Below are positions 1 through 13,485 of a DNA stretch of 64,000 bases, piece after piece. The number at the start of each line of letters is the position of its first letter. The first letter of the stretch is position 1. The notes below the pieces were generated by a model. The model was not told the DNA's origin. It searched no databases and worked only from the letters and a program-made list of their open reading frames with translations. Position numbers and translations under genes: made by a program. The stretch is from Entrophospora sp. SA101 (taxonomy: Eukaryota; Glomeromycota; Glomeromycetes; Entrophosporales; Entrophosporaceae): NCBI GenBank assembly GCA_958430865.1, contig CAUDNR010001691.1, positions 4,626 to 68,625 on the forward strand, written 5' to 3'.

Positions 1-225
1 TTCGGTTTCAATTGCAATTGCAACGCATTGTTTTGCAATTCAATTCAATGCAACTCAATTTCAATTGTTGTTGTTGCAGTTTTATAAAACAAAACATTTG
101 CCGTACGACACAATTTTGCTAAATATGGTGAAAACGTTGATCGCGCCAAAACCGAAAAGACCAGGCGCAAAAGGAGACAATCGGCGAGAAAACTGCGCGG
201 AAGTCGCACGACTTGCGAGTTTTGG
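1..225. mobile_element. Right end of the long-TIR transposon (partial)
   Basis: Positions 88-225 equal the right terminal inverted repeat of the element at 54399-56669, ending in GAGTTTTGG. Bases 1-87 equal the adjoining internal part, which is rich in CAATTG-type short palindromes. The element's left part would lie before base 1. Confidence 0.85.
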
Positions 226-556
226 ACACGGCAAATGTTAAATCTTTTTTTGTGTTAATGAATGACATCACTGACTTACCATAATATTACCATAATCAAA
301 TAAAAATTTTTTTTTTTTGAGGAGAAAAAAAGATTTTTGGCACAATACGTAATTTTATTTATCCTTTAAAGGGGTGAAATTAGAATAGAATAAGTTGATG
401 TTTATATATATACACACATACATATTTGTTAATTTATTAATTACTGTCAGAGAGAGAGAGACATATTATTAATTTTAATAAAAAATCTCACAAACACGAT
501 CGTCCTTTCACATTATTCAAGAATTCCATTAATATTAAGATCCTTAACAAAAATCA

Positions 557-565
557 CTATAAATA
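557..565 (+). promoter_or_regulatory. TATA-like box upstream of GEM1
   Basis: CTATAAATA lies 105 bp before the GEM1 start codon. The rest of 226-669 is AT-rich, with homopolymers and an AG-dinucleotide run near 450 but no other recognised gene or site. The same sequence lies 56,445 bp downstream. Confidence 0.4.
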
Positions 566-669
566 CGAGCAACAACCATTTTTCTTTCACATTTTGCTTT
601 TCAAAGCTTTTCATTACCACTACTAACTAAAAGTTAGTGTTAACGCGTAAACAAACAATACTTTTAAAG

Positions 670-4136
<3,467 letters not shown>

Positions 4137-4204
4137 ATCAATTTATCAATTCATTTAACTAATTAATCAACTAGATGTTGGTTAAAAGGGGGGAGGTAAA
4201 ATAA

Positions 4205-4244
<40 letters not shown>

Positions 4245-4688
4245 GTTGATTAATTGGTTGATTAATTTATTATTTGCAAATAGAAACAATTATAATATTT
4301 AATAATAATTAAATCAATGATAATTGTAGCAGTGTAGTAATACTAATGGTTGGTCGTTGTTGTAAAGAGTTTTGGAATTTTTTTAAAACTTTAATGATGA
4401 TAATAATAATAATTGTTGTCGTCGTCGTATATATTATATATTATTATTATTATTGCTATGCATTTTTTTCTGCGTGTAAAAAATGTTTGTTTCATATATA
4501 CTTCTTCCTTTCTCTTTCTCTCTGTATTTTTCATCAATTGAAATAAATTTTGTAAATTTTATAATATAATTTTATTATTATTCATTTTCTAAATCGCTAA
4601 TAAATATAATTATTGAACAATATGTATGATGAAAAGATAAAAACTAAAAAATTAAGAGTAAATGAATCTTTTTATTATTTGATTTGTT
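4137..4688. other. Convergent 3' region of GEM1 and RPS28
   Basis: This is the shared downstream region of two convergent genes. It contains a GATT microsatellite (about 4206-4262) and AT-rich sequence, with no further gene seen. Confidence 0.6.
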
Positions 4689-5027
4689 TTATCGAAGACG
4701 TCTTGCTTCACGTTCAGATTCCAAAAGACATAAAACATCATTTTCACGAACAGGTCCCTTAACATTACGAATGATAGAACGATTTGTATCGTCCATAAAT
4801 TCTACGCGCACTTGAGTTACACCACCTCTTGAACCGGTACGACCAAGTACTTTAACAACTTTGGCAAGCTTGACTTGTTGTTTAGCATCCTTTTTAGTAT
4901 TTTAGTATCGAAAAAATAGTAAAAATGAAAATTTTTTTAATTGAATAAATAAATTCAACAGTAAATAATAATAACAATAATAACAATAGTTAGTAGTAGT
5001 AAATAATAATTATAAACAATTTACCAT
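4689..5027 (-). CDS. RPS28: Small ribosomal subunit protein eS28
   Basis: Component of the 40S ribosomal subunit. Two exons on the minus strand: 4689-4889 and a first coding exon of only three bases, the ATG at 5025-5027, followed by the donor GTAAAT. The acceptor is AAAAAG before GAT. The product is 67 residues, the normal length, starting [11 protein letters not shown] and containing [36 protein letters not shown] and the C-terminus [10 protein letters not shown], all near-invariant in eS28. It is divergent from CDC45, with 279 bp between start codons. Confidence 0.96.
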
Positions 5028-5306
5028 ATTGATATTTGATTGATTGATTGGTTTGATTGAATTTTTTTAATTTCGTTCTTTTTTTTTCAAAATTAAAAGA
5101 TGGAAAAATTTTTTTTTTGTCTTTTTGAGGTCATGTATATACATATAGTAAATGAATTGATGATCCACAGGGAAAAATTTTTTTTGAACGCAGCGTACCT
5201 TTTTTGGTACACTGCGTACTTTTTTTTTTTGGTACGTTGCGTACTTTTTTTTTTCACGCGTCTTAAAAAAACATTCTTTTCTATCTTAAAAAAAAAAATA
5301 GAAATC
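5028..5306. promoter_or_regulatory. Divergent RPS28/CDC45 promoter with palindromic GTAC motifs
   Basis: The whole region between two divergent start codons. It carries three related blocks separated by T-runs: CGCAGCGTACC (5189-5199), GGTACACTGCGTAC (5206-5219) and GGTACGTTGCGTAC (5231-5244). The first two can pair with one mismatch around a six-T loop. Such GC-containing blocks stand out in this AT-rich DNA. A regulatory role is inferred from position only. Confidence 0.5.
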
Positions 5307-7415
5307 ATGTTTATAGCTATTGATCAACTTATATATTTATTTGATACGATAAAAAGATTCAATATTAATGATGATAGTGACAAAGTTTTATTTGAGGACG
5401 TTATAAAAATATATGTTAAAATGGATATTGACGCAATGTGCGCTGCACAAATATTTCAGGTAGAAAGTAATTTTATTTATTATTATTTTATTTAGAAAAA
5501 GAAAAAGAAATTTTAAAATTAATTGGGGGGTTTTTATGATGGGTGGGGACAATGAATTCAAATTTTCAATTTATATAGAATTTATGTATACGACAAAATA
5601 TAATGTTTATTGATATTAAACCTGTTAGAACATTAGATGATCTTGACGAATCAGATAGAAGACCATCATATGAATTAAAATCAGTAAATATTTACATGTA
5701 TATTTTTAATTATATATAATCTTTTAATCATTATATTCATTTATATATATATTATATTTGTTTATAGTTACAAGCAATTATATTATTTGGATTTGGATCA
5801 GATATAGATCTTGCTAGTTTTTTTGACTTATCTGAAAACTTAAATGTTAATATTTATGTACTTGACAGTCAAACTACGCTTGATTTAAGTAATTGTAGTG
5901 GATCCGAGAATGTAATTAATTATTGATATCATTCGTTCATTCCTTTCTTTATTGTTATTGTAATAAGAGTCATTTTTGAAATTAATAGTATTGATTTTTT
6001 TTATAGATATATATTGTATTAGATCTCGAGTCACCAGAAATTAAAGCAGCAATGGACATGGTAAAATAAACTAATTCTATATTCATGTTGAGAAAGGAGA
6101 GTGAGAAAGCAGAGGAATGAGAATCATATAGATAATATGTAATTTAATTTATATACATGTGTGTGTGTGTGTGTGTGTGTTATATATATATAGGCTAACC
6201 AGTTCAAAAAAGGAAAATTTAGAAGAAAAGAAATTATCTCAACCTCATTACAAGCCTATTTCCTAGCAGTTCAATCTGGAATGAAAGACAGTGGTTTATT
6301 ATGGTAACTATCATTGCTATTATTTCTTTTCTTGTAAAGAGAAAAAAATCAAATTAATTTTTTTATCATAATAATATCAGGCTTGCAATTATAGGCCACA
6401 CAAGCTTATTAATAGCAAAAAGAATTTCAATGGATCAATATAGTAAATATATTACAATTATAGATGCAGAAGTTCGAGAATTCAATCAAACAACATCCAA
6501 GAAACGATGGGCAAGACATAGAGCAAAAGCACGATATCCTGATCAAAAAAATATTGAAACCATTTGGGAATATCCTTTATTATTATCATTATTATCATTA
6601 TCATTATTAATTGTTATTGTTATTTCAGTTTTTCTTCTTCTTCTTTGACTCTAGCTCACATATAATTGTGTATTAGTTGGACATTGGAATTTATATGATA
6701 GCATTATGAATTCAGAAAATACATTTTTTCGTATGAAACTTAAAAATAGACAAGGTGAAAATCTAGATAACCTTTTGAGAAATCTCGGGTAAGTAATCTT
6801 TTTTTTTGTAATACACACATACACACACATACACGTACATATATATATACACACTTAGATGCACCTTCTCATATATACATACACACACGACCTTTCATAC
6901 CAACAACAAGAATATCGCAAATAAAATCAAAAGAATTTTTTTTAGAGATGGATTTCGAGACAGCAGATAATTTATCAAAGAACATATCAGAAGAAGGACC
7001 CAAATTAGGATTCAATGAACCAATATACGCACAATATGTAAAATATTATGGATATAAAGAACCATCATTTAGTGCCAGCGATATGGTTTATGCTTTACAA
7101 ACACTCTTATGGATAAAAAGATCAAAAATCAACGAATTTAATATTGGAGAAATTGATTTTTTTGATGTTTTTAAAGATACGAATAATCCATGGTGGGATA
7201 ACTTTCATACTGTGCTTGATACGATTGAATGGTTGGTAGAGATATATGTTGTTTATAGGAAAATGAATGAATAATCATAAATTTGTTTTTTTTTTAAAAA
7301 TAGTCTAGACGAAGAAAAAGGGCTGAAAAGAATAAAAGGAGGAATTGAACTAAGGAAAAATTTACAACCTCATATTATATCATCAGAAATAAAAGAATTT
7401 ATTATTGTGACATAA
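5307..7415 (+). CDS. CDC45: DNA replication initiation factor Cdc45, C-terminally short, copy A
   Basis: Cdc45 is part of the CMG replicative helicase (Cdc45-MCM-GINS). Proposed exons: 5307-5459, 5579-5683, 5768-5911, 6007-6060, 6194-6303, 6381-6612, 6655-6788, 6911-7231 and 7304-7415, about 454 residues. Matching blocks include MDIDAMCAAQIFQ near 40, LFGFGSDIDL near 91, AYFLAVQSGMKDSGLLWLAI near 178, GHWNLYDS, and KYYGYKEPSFSASDMVYAL. The end of exon 6 is uncertain because the donor lies in a TTATTATCA microsatellite. The exon 8 acceptor at 6910 was chosen because it restores ISQIKSKEFFLEMDF, which aligns with other Cdc45 proteins. The frame stops (TAA at 7413) where known proteins continue for roughly 110-130 residues, and I found no later exon. 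Confidence 0.88.
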
Positions 7416-9437
7416 TAAAAAACAATATAGATAGCAGCAATAATAATAATAATAAATAATAAAATAATAAATATATTTATATTTATTTATTTGTAAAGAA
7501 TGTTTGAAAAAAGCTTTTAGTAGTTAAAATTATAAAACACAAAGCATACATGTATTTAATCACATTCCCCATTATTAAGACAATAATTTTTATTATTATC
7601 GCCCCTGCTACTAATTCAATTAACATTATTATTTTTGGTTGATTGAACTATTTCAAAGGCTTGTAATAAAAAAAAAAAAAAAAAAAAAAAGATCAATATT
7701 TGATTTTTAATGTGTTACACTAACCAGACAAAATCGTGAGAACAATTAATACAGTTTCTCTTTAATAACAGATTTTTACGACATAACGCTAATGCTAATT
7801 ATAATGCTAAGCCAAATGTTTCGTTATATAGTGTGTGAAACTGTACACATCTCATGCTCATTAATCTTTAGACCATATTAGCAAAGTCTTGCTCAGTTAA
7901 TTCAGGTGAAAAGGCTTGAATTTCCGCAGTATCCGCCCTGTTACTATTATTTATTCTCATACACAAGATAATTTCTCGCAAGTTCTTTTACCACCCCATT
8001 AACATTATTTTGAAATTGGAATGTGTAACGTGGAGTAATTTGAGCTTATTTCTTTGATAATTAATTAATTAATTAAAAAAGTTTCGAATATCCCAATTTT
8101 GCATTATATATATATAAAAGTCGCAATTTTATAAGATGCTGATTGGAGGGAAAAACAGGACACGAGAATGCACGAGAATGGAACATCTTGGTAAAATTAG
8201 TCAATCAATTGTAATTGTATTTGCCATTACACGTAAAACAGCCATCCTTTAGAGATAGAGATAATCAGTAAATAAAGTAAACTCTTGTTTTGTAAACACA
8301 AATTCTATAAGAACATATTAATATGCACAAAACATAAATAAATAATAAACATTTATTGAACGAGTGGAAAAAAAAAGATTAATGATAGTAGTTTTTTTAG
8401 TAATAATTATTCAAGTGGCAAAAGTCAAAAGTTGGATTGAAATCCTTCTCGATTCTGTTTAGGATAAATTAATTATTTAATTATATTAAATCATATCATT
8501 ATAATCATTCTTAATCATTCACAATAAACACTAATTAATTATTAAATTTTTAATTATTTTCTTTTTTGGCTTTCTTTCTTCCTTCCTACCTTTTAACTTT
8601 CTTCGATTTTGCATGTGCGAAGCCCAAATAGAGTGTAGTTTCTTTTGAAAAGAACAAATCGTCAATTTTTTATTCCCTTTAAAGATCAGAATAGCCGTAG
8701 CTGAAACGATAATTAAAAATTTAAATCCAAAAAAAATAAAAAAAATCCTATTTTTTATAATTTTTCTATAAACGCCAATAATTTTTTCAATAATATTTTA
8801 TATGGATTTGAATTTTTAATTTTTTATGCAGAGCATTTGTTTATTAAATATTATTATTGTACTTCTATTTGATATTTGGTCGAGTGGGAAGGATATGACA
8901 CCACACGACTTCCAAATATAGAAATTGGCGTATTTCATTATTCCGTTTTTTCATCTTCCTACCTAGTTTTTTTGTATGAGAATTTGAAATTCTTTTTTTT
9001 TTTACATTCATTCGATTTTGAAAAACCAATCCACGACCGACTTCCTTATTTGTTTACAATGCTTTTTATTGTAATATACTCGCATATAATCTAATCTAAC
9101 TCTCTAGAATGGTAATGCATTAGTTATTATTTCATACTGAAATATAAACATAAATTAAGAATAATTTAAGAGTATAAACATAAAATATAAATAAAATAAT
9201 AATACGTAAATAAAAATCAACAAAATAGAAACATCGAAATAACAATAAATAAAGAATTTCCAATATAAAAAGAAAGTGTTTTTCTTTCGACAAAAAAAAA
9301 AATATAATTTTTCAAAAAATTATTTATATTTTTATCTCCCCAAAAAATATTAATATTAATATTAATATAATAATATAATAAATATTAACAATATAAAATA
9401 ATATAAAATAATATTAAATAATAATAAATTATATAAT
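7416..9437. other. Gene-poor AT-rich spacer
   Basis: No convincing gene. It holds an A-run of about 28 bases near 7663-7690, TA- and ATTAAT-rich stretches, and near 8876-8935 a short open stretch reading VEWEGYD that recalls a chromodomain relic but is too short to support. The last ~140 bp before the next gene are AATATT-type repeats. Confidence 0.5.
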
Positions 9438-9852
9438 ATGGGACAAGTGACCTCAATTCCACTTTTCCTCGAAAATAATTTTGATATCAAATCTTCTAAA
9501 AATGGTCTTTCAGAAATAACCACTTGCCTGGTGCCAAACTTGCAAAAAAATGATCAAATTGATATCACAGCAATATCGATGTTGGACCACCCCATTATTA
9601 GCGATGATGAAAATCAATTTGTTAAAATAGTGATAAAGCTACTGAAGGATTCGGACGAAAATTTAAAATTAAGTAAACTCGATAAGTCAATCGAACTTTT
9701 ACAATTAGCAACAAAATTTGGTTCTGTAAATGCCGCAACGAGATTAGGTTTGATGTATTCGTTAGGGTTAGGAAATAATAACAACAATAATCTTGACAAT
9801 ATTGATAACAATAATAATAATAATAGTAATAATAATAATAATAGTAATAGTA

Positions 9853-9903
<51 letters not shown>

Positions 9904-10505
9904 CACCTTCAATCATTCCTGATTATAAATCGGCCACAGCTTATTATTTTCTTGCCTTGAAATTCATTAACAATATACCTTCATCTTCTTGGGACTTGCA
10001 AACGTTGTTAGAATTGATGGTGGGGATAACATTTTTATATGAAAATTATTTGTCGTATCAAAAGGACCAAGGACTTTGGAATTATGGCATCAGAACAATC
10101 ACCCAAATAGATCTTACTCTGAACGATGCCAAATTTTCCAAGTTTTTATTTCACCAAGACAACGAAATACGAAAGGCCATACGTATCAATATACTGTTTT
10201 GTATAGCATTATCACACGAACTGGACGAAAATTATCGTTCGGCATTGAAAACTTATAAAGAAATCGAAATAATCGGTAAATGTGGCGACAACTTGACCGG
10301 AAAATTGATCAAAAAAGCTCGTACAAATTATCGTTTGTTGGAGAAAAAGGTTCCTATTATAGATCCGGTTTGTTGCGAATGTGATTATAGTGCTAATGAT
10401 CTCAAAGAAATATGGAAGTTATTAGTGTGCCCAAAATGTGTAAAAGTGGCATGTTGCTCTAGAAAATGTTTAAACAATCATATCGAAAAAATTCATAAAT
10501 CATAA
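9438..10505 (+). CDS. Sel1-like repeat protein with Asn tract and MYND-like zinc finger
   Basis: Single-exon gene of 355 residues, probably acting through protein-protein contacts; exact role unknown. The N-terminus MGQVTS fits an N-myristoylation site. Residues ~82-112 form a Sel1-type helical repeat (AATRLGLMYSLGLG). Residues ~113-154 are almost pure Asn with some Ser, encoded by an AAT/AGT microsatellite that is probably length-variable. The C-terminus (~312-353) has paired cysteines CCEC, CPKC and CCSRKC followed by two histidines, a pattern close to MYND fingers although the spacing after the first pair is longer than usual. Proteins combining Sel1/TPR helices and MYND fingers are common in this kind of fungus. 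The antisense frames (poly-Leu, poly-Tyr) are artefacts of the Asn tract. Confidence 0.75.
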
Positions 10506-10856
10506 ATTTTTTTTAATTAATTTTCAAAAATTTTTTTATGTACATAGTTAAAAATAAAATTTCGTATTTACAAAGTTTTTTATAACGTACAAATTAGTTG
10601 TTTATCGCACAGTTGGTCTTGTAGCATATATACATATCTTTTATGTATTATTTTTGTTCGCAGCTTAACAAGACAAATAATTTTTATTATGAATAAAGAA
10701 TCGAGCGATTCTGCTCTTTGGAAGCCAATAGCAGCTACACGATTTATATGTGTATCGAGACTATCTATTTAATGTAAAGACACATATATTAAAAATGGTC
10801 ATTAAAAAAGTGCAATAAATGCAATAAAATAGATTGTTCTACATAACATTCGTATT

Positions 10857-11146
10857 TTCATTAAGTTTCAATATAAAAACAGATATTGCGAATCTTTGGG
10901 GTATTATTGCATTTTACTTCATAAATATATTTAAATTATTGTAAAAATTTACAGTATTTTACAGATATATAACTACAGTATTTACAGTTATATTAAGTTT
11001 CAATATAAAAACAGATATTGCGAATCTTTGGGGGTATTATTGCATTTCACTTCATAAATATATTTAAATTATTCTTTTATTTATTATCAAACATTCACCA
11101 GTGTAAAGATTTACGGTATTTACAGATATAACTACAATATTTACAG
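10857..11146 (+). repeat. Diverged local tandem duplication
   Basis: A ~80-bp block containing AGATATTGCGAATCTTTGGG occurs at about 10857-10940 and again at 10992-11073. Each is followed by related sequence with ACAGATATA and AACTACARTATTTACAG, the second copy having an extra ~25 bp. The main blocks differ by only a few bases. Confidence 0.8.
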
Positions 11147-12100
11147 GATAATTTGGATATTATGGAGGCTTACAAGACGAAACTTCTAAAATTCGATTTA
11201 CATACAGTACGTTAGTCGTTGATAACGATGATAGGTTTTGATGGCAAAGCCGAGTTATTGTATAAAGTTGTTGATGGAGATATTAATATTGTTGTTTTGT
11301 TGATAACGATGATTCGTTGACCATATACTCATTATATTATTCTTAACAACCTGAAACAACCTGCTAATAAAGATTCAACTCTTGAATGAATGTGTAGTAG
11401 ATCATTACTATAATGGCTTAGTTTTTTTTAAAAATTTAATCCAAATAGTATAGCAAACAACATCTTAAACATGAATTGATTTTATATTATTACCAAAAAA
11501 GGTATATATTAAATCGAATGAGAAAATAAGGCGGGAAGGGATCAATTAAATCGTTAAAAGGAAGACCAAAGAGCAATTTCGAAGAAAAGATGGAGATCAA
11601 TTGTGAGAAAATTATTTTTATCTTTGATTGTTTTGTTCGTGAAACCTCATTTCTCTTAATATTGTTCACTTTAAATTCAAAGGTAAAGATGAAAAAATTG
11701 CTTGGTTGTTATAAAAAAAAAAAAAACTACTTGACCTATATAAAGAATAGCTCGGGGCCCTGATTTAATCAAATCGAGTGATCGTTTAACCCATTTCCAT
11801 TTATCACATGCCAAGGACAAAGATTTTTCAAGCTTTTTGTCTAATTAAATTTTTTTTGTACAACTAAATCGGGAACACGGCATTATCATTTATAGTGATT
11901 ATACCATATATGAACAAATAAGTATATTTAGTATCGAATCCGAGTTTATTATTGTGAACCATGTGTTGTCCAATGTAATAATGATCATGTAGTAATTTGA
12001 AATTTGTTTAAACTTTATTTTCGTGTTTAATTACCTGACAAGTTTGTTCCCACCTAACACGTTCGGGCCGGTGACCGTGGTCATTAAGAAACAAAACCAA

Positions 12101-12238
12101 ATGCTGTTATCTTTGGGCGCAGCGATCCTATTCCATATGTGTATTATTATTATTATTAGCAGTGCTAGTGCCAATCACGGAACTCATACATTTCATGATA
12201 AATGGGGCAAGTTCAAAAAAAAGTTCATATCTACCTGA
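12101..12238 (+). CDS. Possible small secreted peptide
   Basis: ATG-initiated frame of 45 residues. The first ~24 form a strongly hydrophobic stretch (MLLSLGAAILF...IIIIISSASA) resembling a signal peptide with an Ala-x-Ala cleavage site. The rest is short and basic (NHGTHTFHDKWGKFKKKF). The frame is open upstream without an earlier ATG. No homolog is recognised, the gene stands alone, and so short a frame could be chance. Confidence 0.3.
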   Translation: MLLSLGAAILFHMCIIIIISSASANHGTHTFHDKWGKFKKKFIST

Positions 12239-12825
12239 TAGCTAAGCATCTTTGGAAAAGTCCATTTATTTATTTTAATGATTATTATTATAGAAAGAAT
12301 TGTTCGAATAATAATTGACCACTTTGACGATGTTTTCGTGATTTGATAGATTCAAATATCTTTAAATCAATGCCGGATCATCCCTACCGTATAATCCTTA
12401 TTACTATATTAATATTATCATATTTATTTACTATGCATGCTGACTCAGCAACCTGATTATGTTATCAGTTTAACTGTTTTTTTATAATTTAAAAAAAAAA
12501 TCCTGAGAATTGAGATTTGTGGTTAACTAAGGGTGCAAACATATGAACACTTGAGGGTTACGACATCAGCGTCACTTTCCATATGCTGTGTCATGTGCCG
12601 AATGCCGTAACCCTAGCTTATGTCACATCAAAAAATTTATCAACCGGTTTTTTTTAAGAATAAAATATCCCAAGTCTATATGACTCAGATAATAAAAAAC
12701 ATTGTTTTTGATGATTAATCATTCAATGTTTTTTTCATTATATATACAGTACACTTCTCCAATAATAAAAGAATCATCATCATCATCTATTAATATTGAT
12801 AATTAATTTGAACATTATTTTATCA

Positions 12826-13206
12826 ATGAATGAACAAGTACAAAATTTGACCACCATTACCAATGTAACTTCTGATGCAGAGAATAATGAACATACCTTT
12901 TATGAAAGTCCTCCTCTCCAACCTCCTTTTTCATCTATAAAAAAACAAACTTCAACCAGCAATGAATTAAGAAATGTACCAAATGATTCATCAGTTGGTA
13001 CTTTAATGAGTTTAGAATCAGAAAATGATTATTTAAATAATGTTAATTCAAATGATAATTCAATTCGGACAAGAAACACCTTAATAATTGGAGACATTAT
13101 TGATTTTAATTTTTTTAATAATAATAATGAAGTAAATGAAAATGATACTAATATAAATAGTTGGACTATGATTAATATTTATTTGAAAAATAAAAATTTG
13201 TGTTAA
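12826..13206 (+). CDS. Hypothetical low-complexity protein
   Basis: ATG-initiated frame of 126 residues inside the MITE-like element. The product is rich in Asn, Ser, Thr and Glu (for example NSNDNS and FFNNNNEVNEND) with no recognised domain or membrane segment. It ends just before the GCATACGGCAC array. It could be the first exon of a longer gene cut by the repeat, or chance coding in AAT-rich DNA. Confidence 0.3.
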   Translation: MNEQVQNLTTITNVTSDAENNEHTFYESPPLQPPFSSIKKQTSTSNELRNVPNDSSVGTLMSLESENDYLNNVNSNDNSIRTRNTLIIGDIIDFNFFNNNNEVNENDTNINSWTMINIYLKNKNLC

Positions 13207-13215
13207 TTATTTCAT

Positions 13216-13402
13216 ACAGCATATTGGCATAACGTATGGCATATGGCACAACGTACAGCACGCAGCATTTACGTTTGCATACGGCACAACATATGGCACA
13301 TGGCATAACGTACGGCACACGGCAGTTATGTTTGCATACGGCACAACATATGACTGACACATACGGCATACGGCACAAAAATACGGCATACGGCCATTCG
13401 GC
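13216..13402. repeat. Imperfect minisatellite of GCATACGGCAC units
   Basis: A roughly 11-bp motif, variants of GCATAYGGCAY, recurs many times. A longer unit, TTTGCATACGGCACAACATA, occurs twice about 58 bp apart (near 13273 and 13331). It lies in the right half of the MITE-like element. Confidence 0.8.
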
Positions 13403-13485
13403 ATTTAGCTGCAAGGGTTACAACCTTTTCACGTCATATAGGTGTTGTAACAATAGGTTACAACTCGGCAATATGTTTGCACCAA

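Larger units (their letters stand above)
10506..12522. other. Gene-poor spacer
   Basis: Apart from a diverged local duplication (10857-11146) and a possible small secreted peptide (12101-12238), nothing gene-like is visible. The base composition is AT-rich and all frames are interrupted. Confidence 0.5.
12529..13485. mobile_element. MITE-like element with terminal inverted repeats
   Basis: GGTGCAAACATAT at 12532-12544 has its exact inverse ATATGTTTGCACC at 13471-13483. Inside both ends lie related GGGTTAC and GCCGAATGCCGTA-type sequences. TTAACT flanks both sides (12523-12528 and 13486-13491) and may be a target-site duplication. No transposase is seen, so it would be non-autonomous. Confidence 0.55.

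Noticed and set aside
8876..9094. Chromodomain-like VEWEGYD stretch
   Set aside because: Only seven or so residues fit, without an ATG or flanking domain. Too weak to call a retrotransposon.
9614..9916. Poly-Leu and poly-Tyr frames antisense to the MYND-like gene
   Set aside because: They are the reverse readings of the Asn-coding AAT/AGT repeat.
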